Positions 51,486 to 60,057 of a DNA stretch of 64,000 nucleotides are shown in pieces (the first letter of the stretch is position 1; each line of letters opens with the position of its first letter). Both the position numbers and the translations under genes were made by a program. The stretch is from JABAYQ01 sp018608925 (GTDB lineage: Bacteria; Bacteroidota; Bacteroidia; Flavobacteriales; UBA7312): positions 62,001 to 126,000 of the forward strand of contig JASJHQ010000035.1 in assembly GCA_037625715.1 (NCBI GenBank), given 5' to 3'. The notes beneath the pieces were generated by a model, which saw nothing but the letters and a program-made list of their open reading frames with translations, was not told where the DNA came from and did not search any database.

Positions 51486-52277
51486 ATGAATAAATTTCTC
51501 CTTTTAATTACTACCATTTTCCTGTTTTCATGTAGTGGATATCAAAAGATACTTAAGAGTACTGATGTTGATTTGAAATTTGTGGAAGCCAAAAGGTATT
51601 ATGAGCAAGGTGAGTATTTTAAATCACTTCCATTATTAGACGAATTACATATTATCTTAAGAGGAACAGATAAAGCGGAAGAAATTGATTATTTATTGGC
51701 TTATACACATTACGGATTAGAGTCTTATAACCTTGCAAGTTATCATTTCACTACATTTTACAGAAGATATCCTAGTAGTATACATAGTGAAGAGTTAGAT
51801 TATATGGCTGCTTATTGCTATTACTTACAGTCGCCAAAATCTTCTTTAGATGGTGGAAATACATTAAAAGCAATTGAAGAGTTACAATCATTTATTGATC
51901 GTAATCCAGATAGCGAGCGTATAGAAACTTGCAATGAATTGATAGATAAACTAACTAATAAGCTTAAGATAAAAGCTTTTGAAATAGCAAAACTTTATTA
52001 CAATATTGAAGATTATAAAGCAGCTATTTCTTCCTTTAATAATATTCTTGGCGACTATCCTTCTATTGAGGACGCTGATATGATTCAATTTCTTATATTA
52101 GACTCGAATTTTAAGCTCGCTAGTAATAGTGTTTTTAACAAAAAAATTGAACGATTTAACAATACAATTGCTTCTTATTACTATTTCGTAGATAATTACG
52201 AATCTAGTAAGAAAATGAAAGAAGCTCAATCTATTTACGACAAATCAATTAAACAACTTGAAAATTTAAAAAAATGA
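51486..52277 (+). CDS. bamD: Outer membrane assembly lipoprotein BamD
   Basis: Essential lipoprotein of the BAM complex that inserts beta-barrels into the outer membrane. It has 263 residues from the ATG at 51486. The signal peptide ends in the lipobox LFSC, with the lipid-bearing Cys followed by SGYQKILKS. TPR repeats include YFKSLPLLDELHIILRGTDKAEEIDYLLAYTHYGLESYNLASYHFTTFYRRYP. It heads the unit bamD-rpoZ-coaBC-porD-recN and overlaps rpoZ by 4 bases. Confidence 0.93.
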   Translation: MNKFLLLITTIFLFSCSGYQKILKSTDVDLKFVEAKRYYEQGEYFKSLPLLDELHIILRGTDKAEEIDYLLAYTHYGLESYNLASYHFTTFYRRYPSSIHSEELDYMAAYCYYLQSPKSSLDGGNTLKAIEELQSFIDRNPDSERIETCNELIDKLTNKLKIKAFEIAKLYYNIEDYKAAISSFNNILGDYPSIEDADMIQFLILDSNFKLASNSVFNKKIERFNNTIASYYYFVDNYESSKKMKEAQSIYDKSIKQLENLKK

Positions 52278-52606
52278 CAGAGTTTAAAAAATCAAAAGCA
52301 AGTAACACTACCATCACTAGAGATGTTAAAAACCTAGCTAGCAAGACTGGTAATTTATACGAATCTGTTGCTATAATGTCTAAAAGAGCGGTTCAGATTA
52401 ATAAAGAAATTAAAGACGAATTGCTTTCTAAACTTGCCGAATTTGCTACTCACAGTGAGTCTATCGAAGAGATTTTTGAAAATAGCGAGCAAATCGAAGT
52501 TTCAAAATTCTACGAAAAACTACCTAAAGGAACTCTTATTTCAATTCAAGATTTCTTAGAAGAAAAAGTATACTTCAGAAATACTTTAGAAGATAACGAT
52601 AAATAA
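52274..52606 (+). CDS. rpoZ: RNA polymerase omega subunit
   Basis: A 110-residue protein matching the Bacteroidota form of omega. It has NTTITRDVKNLASKTGNLYESVAIMSKRAVQINKEIKDELLSKLAEFA, equivalent to the conserved helix that wraps the beta' C-terminus. Unlike E. coli omega it has a longer, acidic C-terminal part. The bamD-rpoZ-coaBC order supports the call. Confidence 0.88.
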   Translation: MTEFKKSKASNTTITRDVKNLASKTGNLYESVAIMSKRAVQINKEIKDELLSKLAEFATHSESIEEIFENSEQIEVSKFYEKLPKGTLISIQDFLEEKVYFRNTLEDNDK

Positions 52607-52615
52607 AATATTTTT

Positions 52616-53818
52616 ATGTCAGTTCTAAACGGACAAAATGTTCTATTAGGAATTTCTGCTAGCATTGCTGCTTATAAATCAGCTGAACTAGTTAGGTGTT
52701 TCGTTAAACTTGGAGCAAATGTTCGGGTGGTTCAGACACCATCTTCTAAAGAATTCGTTACCCCTTTAACTTTATCAACTCTATCTAAAAATCCTGTTCT
52801 TTCTACTTTAACAAAAGAAGAAGACAAGGATGTTTGGAACAATCATGTTGAAATAGGCCTTTGGGCTGATATTTTTGTTATTGCTCCAGCATCTTCTAAT
52901 ACATTGTCTAAGATGTCAAGTGGTGAGTGTGACAATTTATTGTTAACTACATATATGTCAGCTAAATGCCCAGTATTCTTTGCTCCTGCAATGGATTTAG
53001 ATATGTACAAACACCCATCTACTATAACCAACATAGAAAAACTAATTTCATATGGTAATTTTCTTATACCCCCTGGCGATGGAGAATTAGCTAGTGGTCT
53101 AGTTGGTAAAGGAAGAATGGCTGAGCCTCATGAGATAGTTTCGTTCATCATCGATCAATTGTATTCTAATCTTCCGTTATCAGGTAAAAAAGTTCTTCTT
53201 ACAGCAGGGCCTACATACGAAGCAATCGATCCAGTGCGTTTTATTGGCAATCATTCTAGCGGAAAAATGGGTGTTGCTCTTGCAAATAAGCTAGCAGCAA
53301 TGGGAGCAATGGTCGATTTGGTTATTGGCCCTAGCAATATGCAAACGGATCATCCTAACATTAATAGAGTAGATGTAGTAAGTTCAGTCCAAATGCTAGA
53401 AGCTTGTGATGCTGTTTACCAAAAAATGGACATTGCTATTTCATCCGCTGCTGTTGCTGATTATAAGCCCAAAAGTGTTGCAAGTTCCAAAATCAAGAAA
53501 AAAGATAATAATTTAAATATTGATTTAGAGCCAACTGTAGATATTCTCAAGCATTTGGGTGACAATAAAAAAAATCAAATCTTAATAGGGTTTGCTTTAG
53601 AAACTGATAACGAAGAAGAAAATGCAAAATCTAAAATTGCAAAGAAAAATTTAGATTTCATTGTTTTAAATTCTTTGAATGATAAGGGTGCTGGTTTTAA
53701 ACATGACACCAATAAAATATCCATCATTGACAAGCATAATAAAATACAGCGTTTTGAGTTAAAGTCTAAAGATGAAGTTGCTAATGATATTGTAACTCAT
53801 TTAATTAAAATATTATGA
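52616..53818 (+). CDS. coaBC: Bifunctional phosphopantothenoylcysteine decarboxylase/synthetase
   Basis: Makes 4'-phosphopantetheine for coenzyme A. The 400-residue protein has the N-terminal flavin decarboxylase domain CoaC (LLGISASIAAYKSAELVR, NHVEIGLWADIFVIAPASSNTLSKMSSGECDNLL, PAMDLDMY) and, from about residue 185, the CoaB synthetase domain (LLTAGPTYEAIDPVRFIGNHSSGKMG, AAVADYKP). Its stop overlaps the porD start by 4 bases. Confidence 0.96.
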   Translation: MSVLNGQNVLLGISASIAAYKSAELVRCFVKLGANVRVVQTPSSKEFVTPLTLSTLSKNPVLSTLTKEEDKDVWNNHVEIGLWADIFVIAPASSNTLSKMSSGECDNLLLTTYMSAKCPVFFAPAMDLDMYKHPSTITNIEKLISYGNFLIPPGDGELASGLVGKGRMAEPHEIVSFIIDQLYSNLPLSGKKVLLTAGPTYEAIDPVRFIGNHSSGKMGVALANKLAAMGAMVDLVIGPSNMQTDHPNINRVDVVSSVQMLEACDAVYQKMDIAISSAAVADYKPKSVASSKIKKKDNNLNIDLEPTVDILKHLGDNKKNQILIGFALETDNEEENAKSKIAKKNLDFIVLNSLNDKGAGFKHDTNKISIIDKHNKIQRFELKSKDEVANDIVTHLIKIL

Positions 53819-54741
53819 TTAAAAGAGTCCTCATTTTTATTTTTATCATTCAATCGTCTCTTGGGTTTTCTCAAGAGTTAATCTGTAATGTGAATGTTAC
53901 TTCAAACAAGATTCAGAGTTCTGATAAGCAAAAATTTAACACTCTCAAAGCATCTATTAGAGAATTCATGAACAATAGAAAATGGACTAGCGAAGTGTTT
54001 AAAGATGACGAAAGAATTGAATGCAATATATCCATCAATATCTTAGAAGAGCTTTCCACCGATCAGTATAAAGCATCCATTAATATTCAGTCTTCAAGGC
54101 CAATATTTAATAGCTCATATTACTCTCCTTTGTTAACCTATATTGATGAAGATTTTAATTTTAGGTATACCGAACATCAAACCCTAGAGTTTAACGAGAA
54201 TTCTTACATTTCCAATTTAACCTCTGTTTTAGCGTATTACGCCTATATTATAATAGGTTTAGATTATTATACTTTTTCTAATGAAGGCGGTGTTACTTAT
54301 TTGCAAAAAGCAAAAGATATAGTTACTAATTCTCAAAACTCCGCTGAAAAAGGATGGAAAGCATTTGAGAGTAATAAAAACAGATATTGGTTAGCTGAAG
54401 AATTGCTTGATGCAAAATATTCTGATTTTAGATCATGTCTATATAATTACCATCGTTTTGGCTTAGATAAGATGTACGATGATTCGGAGAAGGGAAGGAT
54501 AGCTGTTTCCGAAAGTTTAGAATATTTAAGAAAAGTTAAAAGACAAAATCCTACTGCTTTTATTTTAAGAATCTTTTTTGATGCAAAGTCATCAGAAATT
54601 GCTAACATTTATTCTGATGCGTTTCAAGATGAAAAGTCGAGAATTGTAAGTCTACTTACAGAGCTTGATCCCTCAAACATTAGCAAATACAATAAAATTA
54701 AGGAATCCAAAAATTTAAACCAATCTGATTCAAAGTTCTAA
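53815..54741 (+). CDS. porD: PorD/DUF4835 family type IX secretion-associated protein
   Basis: A 308-residue exported protein with signal peptide LIFIFIIQSSLGFSQ. It matches the DUF4835 pattern: ELICNVNVTSNKIQSSDKQKFNTLKASIREFMNNRKWT, DERIECNISINI, and YYTFSNEGGVTYLQKAKDIV. DUF4835 proteins are annotated as T9SS protein PorD in Bacteroidota and lie beside coaBC and recN, as here. The exact role in T9SS is not firmly known. It fits the T9SS cargo gene at 32848. Confidence 0.85.
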   Translation: MIKRVLIFIFIIQSSLGFSQELICNVNVTSNKIQSSDKQKFNTLKASIREFMNNRKWTSEVFKDDERIECNISINILEELSTDQYKASINIQSSRPIFNSSYYSPLLTYIDEDFNFRYTEHQTLEFNENSYISNLTSVLAYYAYIIIGLDYYTFSNEGGVTYLQKAKDIVTNSQNSAEKGWKAFESNKNRYWLAEELLDAKYSDFRSCLYNYHRFGLDKMYDDSEKGRIAVSESLEYLRKVKRQNPTAFILRIFFDAKSSEIANIYSDAFQDEKSRIVSLLTELDPSNISKYNKIKESKNLNQSDSKF

Positions 54742-56408
54742 TGATTAATAGTTTATATATAAAAAACTATGCCTTAATTAAGGAACTAAATATCAATTTT
54801 AGTGATGGGTTTACTTCTATTACAGGAGAAACGGGTGCTGGAAAATCAATATTTGTTGGTGCTCTGTCATTAATTTTAGGAGAACGATCTGGTTCTTCTC
54901 TACATCTTGATTCTAACGAAAAATGTATCGTTGAAGGAGTATTCGATATTTCTAAGTATGATCTAGCTTCATTTTTTGATAAAAATGAATTAGACTTCAG
55001 TAATACAACTGTTTTAAGAAGAGAAATAAACTCAAGTGGCAGAAGTAGGTCGTTTATAAATGATACTCCTGTTAACTTAATGCAGATGAAAGAATTGGGT
55101 GTTCAACTGTTTGATATTCATTCTCAAAATCAGAGTCACCAGATAAATAAGAAATCGTATCAATTACAAATTTTAGACGCTTATTCTAAAAACATTAAAT
55201 TAATAGAGGAGTATAAAGCCTCTTTTAAAGTTTTTGTTTTCAATAAAAAGAAGCTAGATGAATTACTGAACAAAGCCTTAAACTCTCAAACGGATTATAA
55301 TTACAAACAATTTTTATTTGAAGAATTAGAAACAGCTTCTTTAAATAGTGGGGACGAACTTAGCTTGATTGAACAAGAGCTAAAGGTTTTGTCTAATAGT
55401 GAAGACATCTCAGCTAAAATATCTGAATCTATTAATCTAGCTGAAGATTCGGAAAATTCGATAACTGATCAGCTTCAAAAGCTCAATAACAATCTTCAAT
55501 CAATATCACAGCATTCTGACAATATTGAATCTGTTTATAAGAGAATAAATAGTTCATTATTAGAGTTAAAAGATTCAGTGCTTGATTTACATTCTCTTTC
55601 CCAAAACATTGTTTTCGACCCTGAAAGATTAAGCGTTCTCAAAAATAGATATGATCTTTTAAGCAATCTGTTAAACAAGCATTCCTTTTTACATCTTAAT
55701 GATCTAATTGAATTCAAAAACAATTTAGAATTAGATTTAAACAGTGTTGTAAACTTAAAAGATGAAATTGATCAAGCAAAAAACGACTTAGCTGTTAGCA
55801 ATAAGGAAGTTGTTTTGTTAGCTGAAAAATTATCTCAAAAAAGAGTTGTATCTGTTTCTAAGGTCGAATCAATAGTTAAGGATTTGTTGTCTAAACTAGG
55901 AATGGAAAATGCAATACTGAAAATAGAATTAAATAAATTAGATGCTCCAAACGAAAACGGATTGGATGATATTAAGCTCATGTTTTCAGCAAACAAAGGA
56001 ATAGAATTAGCTGAGCTTACTAAAGTAGCATCAGGAGGAGAGATGTCTAGATTGATGTTCTCCATTAAGTCATGTATTGCTAACAACATGAGTCTACCAA
56101 CTATTTTGTTTGATGAAATTGATACAGGAGTCTCTGGAGAAATAGCCCACAAAATGGGTGAATTAATGCATCAGTTAGCTCAAAAGTATAATATGCAAGT
56201 AATTAGTATTACTCATTTGCCTCAAGTTGCTGCTAGAGGAAAAAATCAAATGTTTGTAGAGAAGAAAATAGTTGACAACACATCTTACACAAACATCAGA
56301 ACGCTAAATGGTAATGAAAGGGAAAGTGAAATAGCTAAAATGCTAAGTGGGAGCGAAGTAACAGATGTTTCCTTAAGTAATGCTAGAGAATTACTATCGA
56401 CTAAATAA
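54741..56408 (+). CDS. recN: DNA repair protein RecN
   Basis: SMC-like ATPase in double-strand break repair. The 555-residue protein has Walker A GETGAGKS (29-36) after the N-terminal LYIKNYALIKELNINFSDGF, a long central coiled coil, and the C-terminal SGGEMSRLMFSIKSC signature, TILFDEIDTGVSGEIAHKMGELM and VISITHLPQVAARG. The start overlaps the porD stop (TAATG). It ends before the fabI promoter. Confidence 0.96.
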   Translation: MINSLYIKNYALIKELNINFSDGFTSITGETGAGKSIFVGALSLILGERSGSSLHLDSNEKCIVEGVFDISKYDLASFFDKNELDFSNTTVLRREINSSGRSRSFINDTPVNLMQMKELGVQLFDIHSQNQSHQINKKSYQLQILDAYSKNIKLIEEYKASFKVFVFNKKKLDELLNKALNSQTDYNYKQFLFEELETASLNSGDELSLIEQELKVLSNSEDISAKISESINLAEDSENSITDQLQKLNNNLQSISQHSDNIESVYKRINSSLLELKDSVLDLHSLSQNIVFDPERLSVLKNRYDLLSNLLNKHSFLHLNDLIEFKNNLELDLNSVVNLKDEIDQAKNDLAVSNKEVVLLAEKLSQKRVVSVSKVESIVKDLLSKLGMENAILKIELNKLDAPNENGLDDIKLMFSANKGIELAELTKVASGGEMSRLMFSIKSCIANNMSLPTILFDEIDTGVSGEIAHKMGELMHQLAQKYNMQVISITHLPQVAARGKNQMFVEKKIVDNTSYTNIRTLNGNERESEIAKMLSGSEVTDVSLSNARELLSTK

Positions 56409-56413
56409 AAACT

Positions 56414-56421
56414 TATATTTG
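56414..56421 (+). promoter_or_regulatory. fabI promoter, -7 box TATATTTG
   Basis: Exact TAnnTTTG, 21 bases before the fabI ATG at 56443. This supports the later start over an ATG at 56380 inside recN. Confidence 0.55.
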
Positions 56422-56442
56422 TCAAAATTAACTTATACAATT

Positions 56443-57258
56443 ATGTCTAATAATTTATTAAAAGGAAAAAAAGGAATCATTTTTGGTGCTTTAGATGAAA
56501 AATCTATTGCTTGGAAGGTTGCTGAAAACTGTCATGAGCAAGGTGCTGAATTCGTTTTGAGTAATGCTCCCATTGCTTTAAGAATGGGAACTATTAATCA
56601 ACTATCAGAAAAGACAGGCGCAAAGGTTATACCTGCTGATGCTACTAATGTAGAAGATTTAGAAAATCTTTTTAAAGAAGCAATGAAAGAGCTTGGTGGT
56701 AAGATAGATTTCGTTCTTCATTCGATCGGAATGTCAGTAAACGTTAGGAAAGGCCGTCATTACACCGATCAAAATTATGATTTCACGATTAAAGGTCTTG
56801 ATGTTTCATCTATTTCGTTTCATAAGGTAATGCAAGTAGCATGGAAACTAGAAGCTATTAATGATTACGGCTCTATTTTAGCTTTGTCTTATATAGCTGC
56901 TCAGAGAACATTTCCTGATTATAATGACATGGCTGATAACAAGTCTTTCTTAGAATCTATTGCAAGAAGTTTCGGATATCACTTTGGTGTAAGAAATAAG
57001 GTTAGGGTAAACACTATATCGCAATCTCCAACAATGACTACAGCTGGTAGTGGAGTAAAGGGGTTTGATGGCTTTTACAAGTACGCAGATGATATCTCTC
57101 CATTGGGTAATGCTAGTGGTGATGACTGTGCAAAATATTGTGTTACATTATTTTCTGACTTGACTAAGTCAATTACCATGCAAAATTTATTTCACGATGG
57201 TGGGTTTTCTAATACTGGAATAAGTGAAAAAGTAATGAAAAGCTATACGGACAAATAA
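56443..57258 (+). CDS. fabI: Enoyl-[acyl-carrier-protein] reductase (NADH)
   Basis: Completes each fatty-acid elongation cycle by reducing enoyl-ACP. It has 271 residues from the ATG at 56443. Features are the opening MSNNLLKGKKGIIFGALDEKSIAWKVA, DFVLHSIGMSV, the Tyr-X6-Lys pair in DYNDMADNKSFLES, and RVNTISQSPTMTTAGSGVKGF. The longer frame from 56380 lies in recN and lacks family similarity. It is the target of triclosan and isoniazid-type inhibitors (family knowledge). Confidence 0.94.
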   Translation: MSNNLLKGKKGIIFGALDEKSIAWKVAENCHEQGAEFVLSNAPIALRMGTINQLSEKTGAKVIPADATNVEDLENLFKEAMKELGGKIDFVLHSIGMSVNVRKGRHYTDQNYDFTIKGLDVSSISFHKVMQVAWKLEAINDYGSILALSYIAAQRTFPDYNDMADNKSFLESIARSFGYHFGVRNKVRVNTISQSPTMTTAGSGVKGFDGFYKYADDISPLGNASGDDCAKYCVTLFSDLTKSITMQNLFHDGGFSNTGISEKVMKSYTDK

Positions 57259-57281
57259 ATATAATTTTCAATTATAAGCAT

Positions 57282-57314
57282 AAAAAAAGGTCCGAAAATT
57301 TCGGACCTTTTTTA
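57282..57314. terminator. Bidirectional terminator between fabI and clpC
   Basis: Near-perfect hairpin GGTCCGAAA / TTTCGGACC (57289-57307) with a minimal loop. It is flanked by seven A and six or more T, serving both converging genes. Confidence 0.92.
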
Positions 57315-57320
57315 GTTTAA

Positions 57321-59861
57321 TTATTTAGATTTCTTGGGTTTCAGTATTTTAACATTTAGACTCATTGTTTTCTCGTCTAATGTTATTTTAACTGTGTCAT
57401 CTTCTTGCAAATGAGAGTTTATAATCTCTTCTGCTATTAGATCTTCCAGATACTTTTGAATAGCTCTTTTGAGAGGTCTAGCTCCAAAATGGACATCATA
57501 GCCTTTGTCAGCAATAAATGCTTTTGCTTTATCATCAATTTTCAAATGATATCCCATATTGTCGACTCTAGAATATAAAGCTTCTAGTTCAATGTCAATA
57601 ATTTTATGAATATCTTCTTCTTTTAAACTGTTGAATAAAATTACATCATCAATTCTATTTAAAAACTCAGGAGCAAAGGCTTTTTTAAGAGCTTTTTCAA
57701 TAACATTTTTACTGTCAGAATCAATAGAATCTTTCTTTGCTTTTGTAGTAAAACCAACACCTTGACCAAAGTCTTTCAACTGTCTTGAACCAATGTTAGA
57801 TGTCATTATAATGATAGTATTTTTGAAACTAATTTTTCTTCCTAAACTATCAGTCATATGACCGTCATCTAATGCTTGTAGTAAAAGATTAAAAACATCA
57901 GGATGTGCTTTTTCAACTTCGTCAAACAAAATAATTGAATAAGGTTTTCTTCTTACTTTTTCGGTAAGTTGACCTCCTTCTTCATATCCAACATAGCCAG
58001 GAGGGGAGCCAATTAATCTAGTGATAGCAAACTTCTCCATATATTCACTCATGTCAATTCTAATTAAAGAATCTTTAGTATCAAACATTAGTTGAGCTAA
58101 TTCTTTAGCTAATTGAGTTTTTCCAACACCAGTAGGTCCTAAAAAGATAAAGGAGCCAATTGGCTTATTAGGATCTTTTAATCCAACACGATTTCTTCTT
58201 ATTGCTTTTACAATTTTAGTAACCGCTTCATCCTGACCAATTACTTTTGCTTGTAAATCAGCTTCCATCTGAACTAATTTCTTAGTTTCTTGTTCAGCAA
58301 TACGTTGAACAGGAACGCCAGTCATCATAGAAACAACTTCGGCAACATTGTCTTCCGAAACAGTTTCTTTCTGATTTTTCAGTTCCTCTTCCCAAATGTT
58401 TTTAGCTGCAGCAAGATCGTTCTCTATCTGACGTTCGTGATCTCTAAGTCTAGCAGCTTCTTCAAAACGTTGTTTTTTTACAACTTGGGTTTTTTCCTTT
58501 TTTATTTCTTCTAAATCATTTTCTAATTTTAGAATATTTTTAGGAACATTAATATTTTTAATATGAACTCTAGAACCAGCTTCATCTAAAGCGTCAATAG
58601 CTTTATCCGGCAAGTGTCTATCACTCATATATCTATTTGTTAAAGAAACGCAAGCTTCAAGAGCTTCATCAGTATAAATTACATTATGATGGTCTTCGTA
58701 CTTTTCTTTAATGTTATGTAGTATCTGAATTGTTTGATCTATGGTAGTAGGTTCAACAATTACTTTCTGAAACCTTCTTTCTAAAGCTCCGTCTTTTTCA
58801 ATGTTCTGACGGTATTCATCAAGAGTAGTAGCTCCAATACATTGAAGCTCACCTCTTGCCAAAGCAGGTTTAAACATATTAGATGCATCTAAAGAACCGG
58901 AAGCTCCACCAGCACCTACTATAGTATGTATTTCATCAATAAATAAAATGATGTCTAAGTTTGTTTCTAGCTCGTTTAATATAGCTTTCATTCTTTCTTC
59001 AAACTGACCTCTATATTTAGTTCCAGCAACCAAAGCAGCTAGGTCTAATGAGATAATACGTTTGTTGAAAAGAACACGAGATACTTTTCTTTGTACAATT
59101 CTTAAAGCAAGTCCTTCTGCTATTGCAGATTTACCAACTCCTGGTTCTCCTATAAGAATAGGATTGTTTTTCTTTCTTCTACTTAGTATTTGTGATACCC
59201 TTTCTATTTCATCCTCTCTTCCAACAATAGGGTCAAGTTTATCTTCGCTAGCCATTTTGGTTAAATCTCTTCCAAAGTTGTCTAAAACAGGTGTTTTTGA
59301 CTTATTTGACTTAGGCCTACTTTGTTTTTGCGAGAAAAACTCTTCTGATGAATCTGATTCCTCTTCACCAAACTTAGCTTCAGGACTTGAACTAATATCT
59401 TCATTATAGTCTGGTTCTATTTCTGGAAGCATTTGACTAAATTCTGTTTTAATTATTTCGTAGTCAACATCAAACTGTTGAAGAGATCTTGTAACAACAC
59501 TGTCTTCATCCTTAAGCATGGATAGTAATAAATGAGCAGTTCTGATTTCATTACTCTTGAAAATCATTAGCTCTAAATGAGTGAGTTTGATTGCTTTTGC
59601 AGCTTGTTTCTTAAGCTCAATATGGTCCGCACTAGAGTATTCGCTCTTTTCATTGTTAGAAACAGCGTTTTCAATAATTTTTCTTAATGCAAGTAAGTCA
59701 ACATTTAGAGCTTTAAGAAGCATAACAGCACTTCCTTTGCCGTCTCTTAAAATACCTAATAGTAAGTGCTCTGGGCCAATAGCATTATGACCTAATCGTA
59801 GAGCTTCTTCTCTGCTGTAACCTAGTACGTCGTTTAGTCTTGGTGAAAATTTAGCGTCCAT
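57321..59861 (-). CDS. clpC: ATP-dependent Clp protease ATP-binding subunit ClpC
   Basis: Hsp100 unfoldase that feeds proteins to ClpP. The 846-residue protein has two Clp-N repeats (about 1-145) and AAA1 with GEPGVGKSAIAEGLA and IILFIDEIHTIVGAGG. A middle coiled coil holds the UVR motif (EEIKKEKTQVVKKQRFEEAARLRDHERQIE), and AAA2 has GPTGVGKTQLAKELA and a D2-small domain. An acidic Ser-rich linker lies near 150-190. It is transcribed alone, divergent from gyrA; no ctsR, mcsA or mcsB is nearby. Confidence 0.96.
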   Translation of the reverse strand: MDAKFSPRLNDVLGYSREEALRLGHNAIGPEHLLLGILRDGKGSAVMLLKALNVDLLALRKIIENAVSNNEKSEYSSADHIELKKQAAKAIKLTHLELMIFKSNEIRTAHLLLSMLKDEDSVVTRSLQQFDVDYEIIKTEFSQMLPEIEPDYNEDISSSPEAKFGEEESDSSEEFFSQKQSRPKSNKSKTPVLDNFGRDLTKMASEDKLDPIVGREDEIERVSQILSRRKKNNPILIGEPGVGKSAIAEGLALRIVQRKVSRVLFNKRIISLDLAALVAGTKYRGQFEERMKAILNELETNLDIILFIDEIHTIVGAGGASGSLDASNMFKPALARGELQCIGATTLDEYRQNIEKDGALERRFQKVIVEPTTIDQTIQILHNIKEKYEDHHNVIYTDEALEACVSLTNRYMSDRHLPDKAIDALDEAGSRVHIKNINVPKNILKLENDLEEIKKEKTQVVKKQRFEEAARLRDHERQIENDLAAAKNIWEEELKNQKETVSEDNVAEVVSMMTGVPVQRIAEQETKKLVQMEADLQAKVIGQDEAVTKIVKAIRRNRVGLKDPNKPIGSFIFLGPTGVGKTQLAKELAQLMFDTKDSLIRIDMSEYMEKFAITRLIGSPPGYVGYEEGGQLTEKVRRKPYSIILFDEVEKAHPDVFNLLLQALDDGHMTDSLGRKISFKNTIIIMTSNIGSRQLKDFGQGVGFTTKAKKDSIDSDSKNVIEKALKKAFAPEFLNRIDDVILFNSLKEEDIHKIIDIELEALYSRVDNMGYHLKIDDKAKAFIADKGYDVHFGARPLKRAIQKYLEDLIAEEIINSHLQEDDTVKITLDEKTMSLNVKILKPKKSK

Positions 59862-60057
59862 ATAGATAGTTTATTTAAGATTAAAACAATAGTTAAATAG
59901 TTAAGTAAAATTAACAATTAGATAATACGATAAAGCATTTTGTTAGGTTTCATTTATCAACATTAATGATGTTAATAATTAATCTAAAAAATTAGGTTAG
60001 TTTTTTTTCATTTGGTTAAATTCGTTGAGTATTTAATAAAACATAATATAACTATAA
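59862..60057. promoter_or_regulatory. clpC-gyrA divergent intergenic region with inverted repeat
   Basis: This 196-base stretch holds an imperfect 25-bp inverted repeat with 10-bp arms TTATCAACAT (59954-59963) and ATGTTAATAA (59969-59978), one mismatch, centred between the two genes. A weak -7-like TAAATTCG for gyrA lies at 60017-60024. No coding frame is seen. The left arm resembles a DnaA box at 8 of 9 bases. Confidence 0.4.

Noticed and set aside
56380..56442. Longer fabI frame starting inside recN
   Set aside because: The family N-terminus begins at MSNNLLKGKKGIIFGALDEK and a promoter box lies between the two starts.
57840..59800. Plus-strand open frames opposite clpC, such as 59062-59409
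   Set aside because: They mirror the codon pattern of clpC on the other strand and have no start context or recognisable product.
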